A stretch of 64,000 nucleotides of DNA from Antedon bifida (GCA_963402885.1 OY727094.1:16060501-16124500); one strand, 5' to 3'; positions 23,501-38,500 are shown, counted from the first letter of the stretch. The notes: generated by a model from the letters alone, not told the origin. Translations and numbers: made by a program.

Positions 23501-26500
23501 AAAGATAGAACATTGATAATATAAGTTATAATATAATAATAATAATAAAATCATTTTTGTAATAGAGCTTGTTCATAAACATAATGTGTGCATAAAACAT
23601 ATGCTAAATAAAATCTAAAAATGACCACAAAAGATTACAACAGGAAAAATGTATTAATAGATTAATACAATTTAAAGAAGTTAATAATAACACATACATG
23701 TAAATATTTTTTTTCATACTCTATAAAGAGTTGTAAAATAATTCTGCAATATCGTTGATATGAATAAATTATTTGATTTGTTTTCTTAATAGTTAATAGT
23801 AATTTATAAATTCATTTCATTTCAAGTAACATTTATTACTTCTTCTTTCAAATAAAACGTTAACATTTGACAAAAATAAATAATTGAAATAAATAATAAA
23901 TATACTTCTGCTTAAAAAAAACAAACTTTTATCAAATTTTTAAAAAATGCTAAAAAGAAGAGGCTAAAGCCCTAGAAGTTATACATCAATTGGATTACTC
24001 CAAATTGACACTTGTGGTAGGCAAGCCAAGTACAATAAATGTAAAAAATTGTGTGTAATGAAAACAAAAAGACAGAACAAAACACACACAAACAAAAAAA
24101 CAAACAAACAGGAAGCATAAAGACAATAAATGGTAATTATTGTAATTTAGTATAGCCATGGGGCAGAGGAGATGAAAAACGGCCAACAATAATCATTTAA
24201 AATATACAGTAACTAGAAATTGCGAGACGCCGTTAGCGCCTGTTGAAAAATACAATAACAAAGCTATAAAACCTACACTAATTAAGAGCCATTGTCTGTA
24301 AGAATCAAAGAAATATCAAAAATAGTGGCAGACTCAAAAAAATGGATTTCTTTCAAATTTTGCACATGGTTATATATGTGTTGAGAGAAATCAAATATGA
24401 AGTATTTTTTATTTCACACATGTATTTCCATGGCAACGGCCAAATTTGAGTTTATGTGGTTTGTTAGTTTGTTTTTTTTACGAAAGATGCAGAATATTAT
24501 ATTTTTACAAATTTATATCTATTTTTTATAATGGAAAAAAGGGATTTTATATATTTAAACACATTACAGCCTCTAATAGTATACCTATTTTCATGATGGA
24601 TTATTTATACTTTATAGTGCATTATATCGGACGCTTAATGATCTCCTAGTTTTTTTTCACAGCATTACTTGCGTGGATATCACAATACATTGCATATTTT
24701 GAACTATCATTCGCGATTATAATCTTAATTAGAGTAAGAACCAATCATTTAATGATAATCCATTTCGCGTATACGAAAGATGATACCTGTAGTACTTTCA
24801 CTTTCCAAAAATTAAGAGCGTATCAAAAGGGCTGGTTTGGGATTCATCTGAATCTTTTTTTTTTTTTTTGGTCTTTTGTGTTCGTCCCACTTTTATTATC
24901 ATACTCTGTTATAAATATTATATTTTTTAAACATATTTTTTCCTTTCGTTTAAATGTTACAATGTTAAAAGTAATAAAAACATTGCATTCGTTATTTTAC
25001 ATTTAAAAAAAAGTAATTTAAATATATAAAATAATTAACAAAATGCCAATAAAAGACGATAAAAATTGATTAAAAACGTACTTTTGACAGTTGTCATTAT
25101 TCTATTCTGTTCGTGTTCGGGTAGAGAGGCTATAAACTCAGGGGAGGACTATAAAATACCCTCCCTTTTCACCAAGACAAAAATGAATGAGATGAGTAAG
25201 AAGAATGCAAAAGTTTGAAAAATAAGGTATTTAGAATGGATAGCATGGAATGATCTATTTAATGAAAACCGTAAGGTTAGAGTCCATACACTGTGCAAGT
25301 CCAAAATAGTATTTTGGCTCTGTGTGTATGTGAGACGCTTCATACCCGGATGTAAAACTTCGAAACCGGAACAGTTTGCTTGATATGTAGATTTTTCTTA
25401 ACCTTTAGACCACTGGGGTTTTTATGGTATTTTTCAACTTCGATTGGATAGCGAATCTTTTTCATCCTCGTCGTATTACAGAGGAGCATAGATATATGTT
25501 TATAACTATCAAAACGTACTAAAAAAGTCTAACAGTTTTTCTGTTACGTTAGCTCATTTTTGTTCAGCTTTGATAAAGTTACATGCGTTTTCATATTTGA
25601 TTAAATTGGAAAGTTCCGTTTTGTATACGTTCCATATTGTTTGTGAAACATTTTCTTCCTTTAATAAATTATTATAGGTAAAACATGACTTATTAATACA
25701 AAAATAGAAAATAGTTCATTTATGAGTTTGCAGTTAGTATTCCCTGTAACAATGTTTTATATCCAACTGGAAAATTGATGGCATGTTTCGTTTGCAGGGA
25801 AACACGTTACAATCATCAAACTTTCTCCAGACTGGTTGGATTGTTTTACAAAGAAATATCATATGTTTTTCATTTTCTATTTCAGTTTTACCTTTTTTGC
25901 ATAGGTCAGTTTCCACTATCTTCCATAATTTCAGCTTCCACTATCTTCCATAATTTCAGCTTTACACTACATGCTAAAATTCTGTGCAACAGCTTGAAAT
26001 TAAATCATCATTTAATTCATCTGAATCTTATCAACATTTTTCCCTTTCATCCGCCGCCACCCACCGCTTCCCCCACTGCCAATGGGGAGGAGGAGCCGTT
26101 TTGATCCTCTCTGAATCCATCTGGCCTCCACATCGTACCGATGTGTGAAGTTTATGAGCCAATAAACGTCATCCATGAAGATTCTTTAAATTCGAAGTCA
26201 TCTCCCAAAATTTTGGGTATTCTAAAGTTAAAGTATTTTCCCGTTTTTCCATTCACATTTCACTAAATAAAAGTGTGATGTAAGATTCGCGACAACACGA
26301 CATATTACCCAATTCTCCTTTTTATAAGACGTGACATATTAAATACATTCTAATATAAAGTTTTTTGGTGGAGAGTAGTCCTACAATCATAATTATCATT
26401 GGACATTTTATACACAAAAGCATCTCATAAATGATCGGTTCACCTCCACGACCTGAAAGTTCCCATTTGGGACGAGAAAGTAAAGCCCAGAACAAAAGTT

Positions 26501-29500
26501 TTATATGCATTTTCAAATATATTTCGTTATTCGAGTACGACTGTTTATATTGGTCAGAAGAAAAGATTGATGCATTTAAACAATATTTAACAAGGCCATA
26601 TACATGGCTGCAGTTGCGTGCTAAAATTTGAGTTAGTGTTTACCAACCGACCGACTGACCATCTGACCGACCGACATAGTTAGCTGTAGAGTCGCGTTGC
26701 ACACACCTACTAAAAAGGTTTGGGAGAATTAACACATTAGTTTAATTCAACCTACACCCCATTGACTGGCAGCCAATTTGACTATTTTTTGCTTTAAATT
26801 ACTTTAAAATGACTTACTCAACAAAGAACTGTTTAAGAATTATTTATTCAGGAAGACAATATATCTTTCAGAGAAAATCAGTTTTGTGTTCCGATAGTCA
26901 TCATCGGTCGGTGGGTTACGATAGCTGTGTAAAATAATAACACAGTGTTCTCTCGAAAATTAGAATACTATATCCGTCAGACATCTTCTAACTTTATATA
27001 AACAAATCTTCGGGGGAGGATTACATTTTCTAAAACACGAAATTGTCTCACACATTATACAATATGGATGTCAATAGACAATTCAAAGAAAATTTAACAA
27101 AAATGAGAAAATATTTCAGACGACTTTATTCATTTCATCTTTATATATCGTATACGCAAAATGGATTGTCATTTAAATGATTCTTACTCTATAATTAACA
27201 TTGAATATAATCGCGAATGACAGTTCAAAATATGCAATGCATTGTGATATTCACGCAAGTATGCAGTAAAAAAAAAGAGAATGTCCAGAATAAAACCAGA
27301 TAACTAGGAGATCATTACGTGTTAGCAGATATTCAATATGCAGATAATCCATCATGATGGAATACTGGAGGTTGTAATGTGTTTAAATATATAAAATCCT
27401 TATTTTCCATGATAAAAATTAGAAATAAATTAGAAAAGTATATTCTGCCACTTGCGTTTAAAAAAAAGAGGCAATAAATAAAATAACAAACCGCATCGTT
27501 TCGTATTATAATCTTATATTTAATTCATTGAGGTACAGTTGAAATTGTTCGATAAAAATATGACGGGTGAGGGCGCACTTTATTATATGGAATATTGTAT
27601 TTGAACATTTTTAAACATATATCTGTAAATATTTTAGTTTATACTTTGGTTTTCTTTATATGTTATGTATTTTATTATACAATTTATTGTAAACTATACT
27701 TAAATTATTGTATAAACTGTTAATCCCTTTGCAAAAAAGCCGTATACGAACGTATACGATTTACATACGTTTCGTATATGTTTCGTATAGGAAGTCAATT
27801 TCGTATACGAAACGTATATGTCAATTCGGAAGTTCCTGCCCGCATAATAAACATATACGAACCGTATACGATCATTTATAAACAATTTCCTAATTATACG
27901 ATCCGTATACGATCCGTATACGATACGAGTACGCGTGTATACAAACTGCATCATATTACAAACCGAAAAGGGACTGTTTCTCTTTTTACAAGACGATGAT
28001 AGCATACGTTTACGATGGCAGGAGCATCTTGACTTCAATAATTAGTGTACAATTTGTTTGTTTTTTTTTTTCAGTCGGTATATGTACATTAAATTCCCTA
28101 TGATGATTTAGTTCATAGTTTTCGCTAATGAAAAAAATTGGTGCTGTATTTTACAAGACGTTATTTTTCTATCAAGCATAAAAACCCACCCAGACTGTTC
28201 CGTCTTGTTTATCCCCTCTGCTATTTCTTTACCTTTGGTATGTTCCATTAATAAGTAAATCATACAAAATGTGCTGTTATTAATTTAGAAAGTGCTTTAA
28301 TTAATATTAATGTACTTGGAAATAAATAAATAAATACTAAATTGGACCCGCAGTATATTAAATTTAAAACAAGTAAGTAAAATACATAAATTACGATGTA
28401 ATAAAAATGTAGAATACATGTGGCTCCCTATAATATATATGGAATGATCCAAATAAATTCGCCCAAAACGTGCCTGTGTTGTGTGTGCTGCATGCATGCA
28501 TCACATGGATCAGATTTCATTCATTTTCAATCATCATTGTTGTTGTCCAAAAGGATTTTTTTTTGCTACGGGTTTTAACTCGCCATAAAAAAATAAAAAA
28601 TGGGATGTAGGCCTATATAGTTACAGTAGGCCAAAGTAGATAGTAAATTCGATGACTTCTAGCTAGCTAGGCTATAGGCATATTGTAATTGTATAGATCG
28701 AACATGCAGTAACTAGCTACTGCAGCAGCTCTAGTAAACTAAGAGTAACTAGGCCTGGGAAAAATACGCCAAGGAAAAGAGTCTGTGGTACACTCATTGT
28801 GAAAATAAGCTTGCTAGATTTCCCCCGTATATTAGATTTGGTTATATTGGTTGTATTATTATAATAACCTACTCTAGCTAGTAGTAAATCAACAACGGTG
28901 AAATAAAAATATGATGCATTTATGGATATCATCGTTGCAGAGTTAGGGGGACGTGCCAACAAAACATTCAACAGCCAAAAATACAAAAAAAGAAGCTCCG
29001 AAGTTTTAAAGCATTTTACTATTTTAGGCATCAGAACTAATTGCTGTAAATTTCCTAGAGTTGTCACTGATGAATACAATTTAACATAACCTACATGTAA
29101 CTTAAAAAATCCAAATGATAAATTGTACGTGAACGTAGTAAAACCAGGTAAATGTTAAATACTTATTTTACATCTCCCTGGTAAAAAGGTACCCCACGCC
29201 CCCATTTTTATGCCTCCATCATTGACAGGCCAAGCGGTATTTAATTATATTTTTATTTATTTAATTCGTAAATTTTAAAAAAATCGTTAATATAAATATG
29301 TGAACCTTTGTAACTTTTTGTTGTATATGCGCGGGCGCAAGATACTATTTAATAAGATAGGCTTTATTCATATCATATGTGTTGGAGTGGTAAACAACTA
29401 TGAGCCTAGTTGCGAGGATACCGCCTCGTAACTACGTATTGACGTATAGACGTTTTACTATAATATTGAATATGTGTTACTTAAAAAAAGGATGTAATAA

Positions 29501-32500
29501 ATTGTGTACAATATTAGTAGCTAATAGTTTTGTTGTGCCCCCTCTGTACACACGGCTGCGGGCTGCTGGATATTTGTTTATCATTTTAATGAATGTAGTA
29601 CGAGTCTAACGCCAAATAAAGATATAGAACACATTTTGAGAATTCAAAGTTTTGATCTTTTTCAAGAATCTGATAAACATGACTCATCTTTTTACATAAT
29701 ATACAGCATCAGCATGTACAATCTAATTTAATTGTCACACAATTGAATTAACAAAGGACAAGGATTTCAAATAAACTGTTACAAATAAACAATTATGAAT
29801 GAAATAGTTGGGGTATTGTTGGGTCCATGGGAAATCAACAATGTTTAGTAGATTTATTTAATTTGTTATTTACAGTTGAGGGTGGTTATTTTTTAAAGAC
29901 ATGTTTTATGATTTCTTAATCACCAAGCAGAAATACCGTTGAGATAAATGAAAGAAATTCAATCTGTTCGCTTAACTGGGAAAAAATTGAAATTCGATAT
30001 AATTGTATTTACTACCACTAATTTTGTTTTTTAATTTTTTTCTACGGAAGTCCGATTGTATTCATTGTTAGATAATTATTATTATTATTATATAATGTTA
30101 ATGTACATATCAACACATCCCACTTCTGTTTTGGATCATGGTTTTCCTCTTCGGCATTATTTGCCAAATTATTGTTACTCCATCTCCATGCTGTACTACA
30201 ACAAATGTCGCGGAATAATATCGCTTAACATAAACGATGTAATTTGACCACCCAAAGCTCGCACGTGGTGTGACGAATTGAGAAGATTGAACGACGTACC
30301 CGATGATATGCAAGATTGGCCACCAGAGAACCGAATCAAGCACGAGTTGCAATTGTAGGCAACCGAGCGACGCTCGGTCGTCGTCGGGGGCTGAACTTAC
30401 TGTCCTCTGTCATATTTTATAAAGGAAAACTGCAAACAACATCGTGAAAATGGCCCCTTGTCTTGTCCTTTCTAGGCCTACCTAGTAGTAGTATACCTGT
30501 TTAGCATATTTCATTGACTTGCGAAAAACGTTGTTTGAATTTTATCGGTAGCCTAGGCTATCTAATAAATAGAAATAAATATGGTCTTATGTCCTAGCTC
30601 CTAATACTACTAGGCTATACTAATAATACTGTACTAGACTAGTGGCTGGTGCTAGCTAGGCCAGAGAGCCAGCCTACGTACGTACGTATTTGTTGTAATG
30701 ACAATTTAAATGTTTTATTTAGCTCTATTCTACTCATTACTACTATTATAATTTATAAAATGGCCTAGTTTGTTCGTATATGATTCGTATACGTCCCGTA
30801 TACGATATTCTTATCATGAATAAACAACGTATACGTTACGTATGCTAAACGTATACGACGGCAACTCTTTGTGGAGCAACAGAGTGGAAATAATGTAAAC
30901 AGTGAAATCGTATACGATCCGTATACGTCGTATACGTTTTCAGCGTATACGGATCGTATACAGCTTTTTTGCAAAGGGATGTCGTAGGTTTTATAGCTTT
31001 GTTATTGTATTATTCAACTGGCGGTAACGGCATCTCGTAATTTCAGTCACGCTTCGTACACATTTGCTGTACACAATAATACGACATGAGGCGGTTATAA
31101 ATTGGGTATAAAAGTCTAATTTTCTCAAGACGCAACATCAAGAAATGTTATTACCAATATACATAGGACCTACGGATGAAATTTTGTTAGGGTAAGTTCT
31201 TATACCACGGTGAGGGTGATTTTTGACCAGACTAATATCACAAATACAAATTTGAAGTTGCATAAAAACACAAGAAACGTTTTATTACATATATGTAGTC
31301 ATAAATATATATTTATTTAGTAATAATAAATATAATATAGGAAATAGAATATTGCAAATGAATAATCAACAATTGTAATTAATCATTCAATATATCTGAA
31401 GAAAGAACAATGATTAATTTTAAAATGTCGAGCGGCGTTTTTTGTAAGAAATATTTCTTGTTTAATGTAACTTAAAATATGAAATCAAAAGAGCAATGGA
31501 TTAGAATGTTACAAACTGTGTAGATCTACTCTCCTTGAATTGTACAATAGAAATGAGTTCTGTATTTTAGCAGTAAGTAGCTGAATGAACTTAATGATCC
31601 ACACGGTGAATACAGGCATACTGCAATTATACTGATTTTACATGTGTGACAATCATGATTACAATGTTGTGATGAATTAATTAGTGATGACTAACCTATC
31701 TAGAAGAACCTTGTGAATTCATTTTGAGAAGATTAACAAACTATAGACAAGATAGATAGGGGTTAAGATACTTCAGTTCAGTAGAATAAATAATACACCT
31801 ATAAGGTTTTATCAAAGATTATAGGTCTATGCCCCTGGAAATTAAAAATCAAGAACATTTAACTGATACATTTAATCAACTGCAGGTGGTGCCACCATTC
31901 ACCTGATATTAAGCACCAAAATGGCAAAATGTATGTAAGCTAAAAAGGAAGAAGAGCAACATTTTAGGTTCAAGTAGTAATTAGTGGTTCAGTCTATAAT
32001 ACTACACTATATTATTTAGTAGCAACTTCAATAGCAATGCCTCTATTAAAACAAAAACCATCTCCGACGACCCAAATAGTTTGATGTAGCCTGCCATACA
32101 GTATTGCCTTAAATTTAGTAATCGTTTATTTAAATTGCCAGTTTGACTGTCTGATGCACTCAGTCTGTAGGCTCAAACAGTCACAGGTTGTCTAATTAAT
32201 AAGTAGTTTATTGCACTTGTTTATCAAAAAAGAGAAACAGAAATATTGCTTATTAAATTAAATAAATTCAAGAATCAATATGAAACAACGTTAAATGATT
32301 AAGGCACAATTTATAAATTATTCAAAACGACAGAAACACATCCAAACGTGTTATATGGCAATCCGCTGAAACGCATTTGAGAAAGGCTGGTTGGAAGCTG
32401 GCCGTTTGAGACTGTATATTCCGTTTGGTAGTTGACTGTATGACTGCAGTACATACATTATGATCGCGATATAAATAAAATTAATTTTATTTATTTATTA

Positions 32501-35500
32501 AAAATTGGTATCAAATATACAAATATTTTGTTCACGTAATCCTGGGGATTCTCCACCACAACAACATCCCTGGATTACATGAACAATGCTTTGTATTTTG
32601 ATATCAATTTTTACAGTTTGTGATTAATTAAATTTATTTTATTCAAATCGCGAAATCAAATTCCATGTGTTCAATACTGGCCATTACTCAAGCTTCCAAG
32701 AGACGGTACTGTGTCGAGCGCATGTTTTCTCGCTCAACTTCAGCCATTTTTTTTAAATGGTGGGAAATTCCAAGAATTTACGTGAACAAAATGTTTGTAT
32801 ATTTTGATATAGAATTTTAAATAAATTCAAATCGCGAACATGATGTGCATACTGTAAAAAAGAAAGCCAAATGAATGTAAGTTATTATGATACAAGATGC
32901 ATTTTTGGATTAAAAAACAGTTATAGGACAAGCCAATTGTCTGCAGATAACAACAAGCAAAAGCAAAGCTGTGATATTATTGTGTTAGTTAGTGATTAGG
33001 GGTACCTATTTGGCTGTATAATTGTGCCATTTCTTATAAAGTATCATGCATCATGTTAATAAGTTACAATACAAATCCGAGTGAATATTCCACTTGTTAT
33101 GTACATGGATGATGCTTTATTGTCTGAAAGAATTACTAAAAAGAAAGTCCAAATGTTTACCAATTCTATTTGCGAATAAGGACCATGGGTTACTCCTTAG
33201 GCCAGCTACTTCAAACACATGATTCATACGTCAATGTTTATTAAGCAAAGGGAAACTGTCTGAATACTTCCACTATCGTAATAAGGTTAACCGTATAGGC
33301 TAAATCTCTTTGCAATTTCTACCCCAGAAATGTTGATCAGCTTTTCCAAAGTGACAAGTGTTCCATGGTGACGTCGTACCAAACACCTATCAACCTTGAT
33401 GGTGCTCACTCATCGTTTACAAATATCGGCAATAACTTCTGCAAAGGTGACAAGCAGGAATTGAATGTATGAGTGTATAAACCTGTGTCTGTGTTTAAAG
33501 ATCTCAATCCTGTGTGTATGGTCATGAAAGCCATGTTACAGATTCATTCATTATTTCACCTACTGTAAAGTAGAACCAAAATAAAACCGAAAGCAATTCG
33601 GATGCACCAAAGGTGTATTAACAATTGATGCTCTTAAGTTTCATTATTGAACAAATGGTTTGAAGACACTGCTAATAATATGGAGAGCCGTGTCATGCTG
33701 CTTGATTATAAAAAGATTTTCAACCTAATTGATCACAACGTCTTAGTCAAAAAACTTCGCACATTTATAGATGTAGATGAAATATTTAGTCAAAATTGAC
33801 CATCATCTATTGTCCTTGGCATCACTTAATGGAAGGGTTTATCGTCTATTTTAAATTAATGATTTACCAGTGTATATTCCACTTGTTATGTACATGCATG
33901 ATGCTTTATTGACCAAATGTTTACCGATTCTATTTGCGAATGCGAACAATAAAATGATCTTTAACAAAAAGAAAATAGTCGAGATATACTGGTCAGTTGT
34001 AAGCATAAAAAAAATGATTAGGTGTAATGTGTAATGTAATTAAGGTGTAATTTACGAGTGACCTGTCATGGCAATCCCATGTGAATAATTGTAGTCAGCA
34101 AAATATGAAAATATTTTAAAAAATACACAAATCGGACTAAAATTTGATGTTAACAAAGATGGCAGCCATTTTTTTTAAATACTAGTAACCGCTTGTCGTA
34201 GACAGCTGTATTTGGTGTCAAATTATTCAAAATATATATGTTTGTTAAGTATCAGCTGCTGCTTTTACGGATTTTTTCGAGATCTTTTTCAACTTTTGTA
34301 AGTCCTTGATTGTGTGTCGATAATTTTGAAATTTTCTTTGCTGCATTGATCTAGGCAATTCCTATTGTTGATAATATGTGAATTTTTATCCCTACCCATA
34401 TGTTCTTGAATCCTTGTCTTTATAGTCCAGGAGTATTAGACTTTGAGGTAGAAATAAATATGCTAAAGCTGAATTTTTCAGGATAGGTCTCTAATGTTGT
34501 CTGAAACAACATACTAAAAGTCCCCGGGTTTCCCCGTTGTGCTTCAACCCGATTGGGCCATTTTTCAAAATGGCGGCCATCTTAAAATTATTTACCATAT
34601 GTTGACAACCAGTAGGTGTAAGTAAACAATCTTGGTGTCAAAATACTCAGAAGACCTATATTTATATTCACTGTAATGGAAAAGTTTAACAACAAATGGT
34701 CAGAAATGCCTGTTTTGACCTTTGACCCTAAATTTGGATTATCTCAATATCTCATCAACGACTGGCCGTAGAGACTTCAAAGTTGTCCCAAATTATTCAG
34801 AATGCCCAACTTTCTATTCACTTTAATGAAAGAAAAATACCAAATTCCTTTAGAAACCTTCTATTTTGACCTTTGAACTATTGACCTAGACATATTTTAA
34901 TTTTATAGACATCTTGGTGATCGATAGGAGTACACAAGCGAAATTGGTGTCAAAATACTCAGAAGACCCACATTTATATTCACTGTAATGGAAAAGTTTA
35001 ACAAAAAATGGTCGGAAATGCCTGTTTTGACCTTTGACCATAAATTTGGATTATCTCAATATCTCATTAACGACTGGCTGTAGAGACTTCAAAGTTGTCC
35101 CAAATTATTCAGAATGCCCAACTTTCTATTCACTTTAATGAAAGAAAAATTCCTTTAGAAACCTTCTATTTTGACCTTTGAACCCTTGATCTGGTCATAT
35201 TTTATACCAAAATTGTATAGAAATCTTGGTGATTTGGTGTCAAAATACTCCAAAACACCCACACTGTTTACTCTTATAGAAATAATGTACTAAATGCGAT
35301 TGAAAGTCTTTTGACCTTTGACCTTATTACATTTTATTTCGTGCCTAGCTTACCTGTATAAACCGACAATAGCCCGTGCTCTCCAGAGGACATAAAGATA
35401 GACAGAATCTAACAATTCATCAGTATGGCCATTGCCACGAGAGGTAAAATTCATTCCAAATTGCTCAGATGCTAAACAGACAAACCAAGCCCCAATTTTA

Positions 35501-38500
35501 AACTATATATATATGATACATTTTACTGTCTGTTTGGGCTTTAGCCTGTTTTCACTTCTTTTATTCATTAGTAACCAAACAAATTTTATTATTTATTTAT
35601 TCTTTAAATATTAAGGTTAGAAATTAGTCCTCCAAAAAATGCCTTGCCTTCTCTGTATAGCTAATGTCCATGTTTAAACTTTGGAGCTACACCAATTCTG
35701 AAATGTTTCCTCTTCGGCAGTGCCATTTAATATATAGCAGAGACCACTACTGGTTGATTTGACACACACTTATTGGTAAAATTGGTTTTTTTTTTCAATT
35801 GAGCTGCACTATTACATTTCTTTGTGTATATAGATCTCTGGAGTACATAATTCATCTTATAACATTTTTTAAATTGTCTAAAACTGCACACTGTACATAG
35901 TCACCCACCCAAACATTTATCAAGGTCTCAGTCTAAGTCTCATTTTAGGCTCTAGTCATACCTCCGATTGTTATCTGATATGATGCAATTTAATTTTAAA
36001 AGAATTATTGCATTTATCTTTAAGATGTGAACATTTTTCTCTGTTTTTTTTCTAATCAAAATTCTCTAAAAATCGAAAATACTTCAGGACTATATGGTGG
36101 TTAATAAAATAAAGGCAACTTTACAGTGACACTTTCTTTATAATCCATCTTGATAGATTTGTAAGAGTTTCATATTGTATTTTATTATTTAGGTGATTTG
36201 TCAAATGAAACATTGTCACCCTTTGATACCTGAAATTATGGCCTCATATCTATATTGATGAATATTATTATTCGTCCATCGGACATTTTTTCTGGGCTGT
36301 TTCAGATAAATTTGACATCTCATGGCATGATGAATGGTATGATATGTCCATCATGCTATTTGGGACTTAAATTATTAAATTATAATGTAGTGATTAAAGT
36401 CAAAGGTAAAAAAACATGGGTGTTTTGGAATATTTTGAAAACAAATTCGCTTATGTATTCCTATCGATCACCAAGATTTCTATATAATTATGATATAAAA
36501 TACTGTATTGGCCAGATCAATAGTTCAAATGGCAAAATAGGTGGTTTCTAAAGGCTTTTAGTATTTTTCTTTAACTACAGTGAATAGAGAGTTGGGCACA
36601 CTGCTTAATTTAGGACAATTTTGAAGTCTCTACGGCCAGCAGTTGATGCGGTATTGAGATAACCCAAATTTAGGGTCAAAGTTATAAATTTTGAAACCAA
36701 TTTCGTATCCTATCGATCACCAAGATGTCTATAAAATTAAAATATGCTTAGGTCAATAGTTCAAAGGTCAGAATAGAAGGTTTCTAAAGGAATTTAGTAT
36801 TTTTCTTTCATTAGAGTGAATAGAAAGTTGGGCATTCTGAATAATTTGGGACAATTTTGAACTCTCTACGGCCAGTCGTTGATGAGATATTGAGATAATT
36901 CAAATTTATGGTCAAAGGTCAAAACAGGCATTTCCAGTCATTTTTTTTAAAACTTCTCCATTACAGTGAATATAAATATTGGTCTTCTGAGTATTTTGAC
37001 ACCAAAATTGTTTACTTACACCTACTGGTTGTCAAAATATGGTAAATAATGTTAAGATGGCCGCCATTTTGAAAAATGGCCCAATCGGGTTGAAGCACAA
37101 CGGGGAAACCCGGGGACTTTTAGTATGTTGTTCCAGACAACATTGGGGACTTATCCTGAAAAATTCAGCTTTAGCATATTTATTTCTACCTTTGGCCCTT
37201 TTTTTGTCTAATACTCCTGGACTATTAGATAGAAGATCAAAAGGAATGAATAAATTAGATAATATTGGTGCTAGTGGCGAACCCATACTTACTCCGTAGA
37301 TTTTTTGATAATATGCATTATCATTGTAAACGAAATGAGTGGTTGAATTAATTTGTTTAAATGCTTTGTTATAGTTATATGTTCTGATTGAAGAGATGAT
37401 TGGTCTTGTTTTTGGTGATTCATCACTGTCCATCACTATCAAAGTCCATGTGAGTTTTGGAAAACCATAATAATCTTGCGGGTGCAAACATATTGGGTAG
37501 ATATCTTTTTAGGTCGCTTCATCTAACTCGCCTGTTTTGTACTAGTTTCGTAAGAATTGTTGTAAAGATCCCTCTCTTTTGATTCTAGAGTCTAATACAT
37601 GGAGTTTTGTAAATTTTGTTGGGTCGTCAATATAATTCTGTACATTGCTCGATAATCATAATGTTAACTTTGGCGCCTTTATTCGTTCTAATTATAATAA
37701 TATCTTTGTTTTTCTTTAAACCAATTGAGGTCTTAATCGTGTCCATGTCCTTTCTTGATGGTTTGTAGGTATTATTAAACATGTGTGTGCAATCTTCTGC
37801 CTTGTTGTTATCAATAATTTCTTGTAGCATTTTATAACTGATCAATTTAAAGCAAGCAAATTACTGTTTTGTTTTAAGATAGTAGGCCTATTGTACATTG
37901 TATTGTATATTGTATGGACAAAAAATGCATTTTGAAAAACAATTGTTTTTTTCCTGCCAAATTGCAGGCCATATTGGATTCTGTCATGACGATGTCATTG
38001 TATTGACTTGATTCATCAACTACTATGAGATGTAAAAAGTAAACCACTGCTAATTTTAATCATCATAACACAACTCCAAGTAACAAACCGTGAATTGGTT
38101 TTCCATATCTCCTATATATAGGAGTGAGTGAGTGGACATTTGTATATTGTAAACAATGTACTACTACAGTAATGGATTTAATATTTCATATGAAAGAAAC
38201 AAAAAACATGCAGTGCAACCTACTACTACAAGAAATACTTTGCCTTATCAACGACCAAATAACCTACAATTCAAATACTAAATAGAAATGTTATACAGTA
38301 CTGGTCAGAGGACTTTCGACATTCCTCGCGTGTTTTGAACGAGTGTTTACCGAGCGTTGTTCGAGTATTGCTAGCGATATTCACGAGCGTCGCTATCCTC
38401 GAGTAATACATTAAGGTCACAATCCACGCATGAACGGTTTTATCGAGCAGGGATTTCCGGCGAGCAGTTTATCCCGATGTCATTGTCTTTCGTGTTCCAC

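Larger units (their letters stand above)
24454..27495. mobile_element. 3.0-kb DNA element with ~330-bp inverted repeats
   Basis: ATGTGGTTTGTTA at 24454 corresponds to ATGCGGTTTGTTA read inward from 27495. Inverted similarity runs about 330 bp inward (GGATTTTATATATTTAAACA, TAATGATCTCCTAGTT, CTTGCGTG.ATATCACAAT, TTTGAACT.TCATTCGCGAT). The interior has no convincing open frame. I see no clear target duplication. Confidence 0.7.
27725..30978. mobile_element. 3.25-kb element with clustered CGTATACG palindromes at both ends
   Basis: Ends are inverted: CCCTTTGCAAAAAAGC at 27725 and GCTTTTTTGCAAAGGG ending 30978, with AT on both outer sides (possible 2-bp duplication). Just inside are two clusters of the octamer CGTATACG: six exact copies at 27741-27922 and eight at 30786-30950, plus several one-base variants. 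This looks like arrays of subterminal transposase binding sites. The interior holds no intact gene, only a possible C-terminal fragment at 30250-30357. The superfamily is unknown to me. Confidence 0.7.

Noticed and set aside
27700..28038. Tyr/Arg/Ile-rich open frames over the CGTATACG clusters (also 30765-30974)
   Set aside because: The repetitive composition comes from reading the palindromic octamers; both strands are open there for the same reason.
28717..29079. 120-codon minus-strand open frame
   Set aside because: No domain or motif, hydrophobic composition typical of AT-rich random sequence, and no splice or promoter context.
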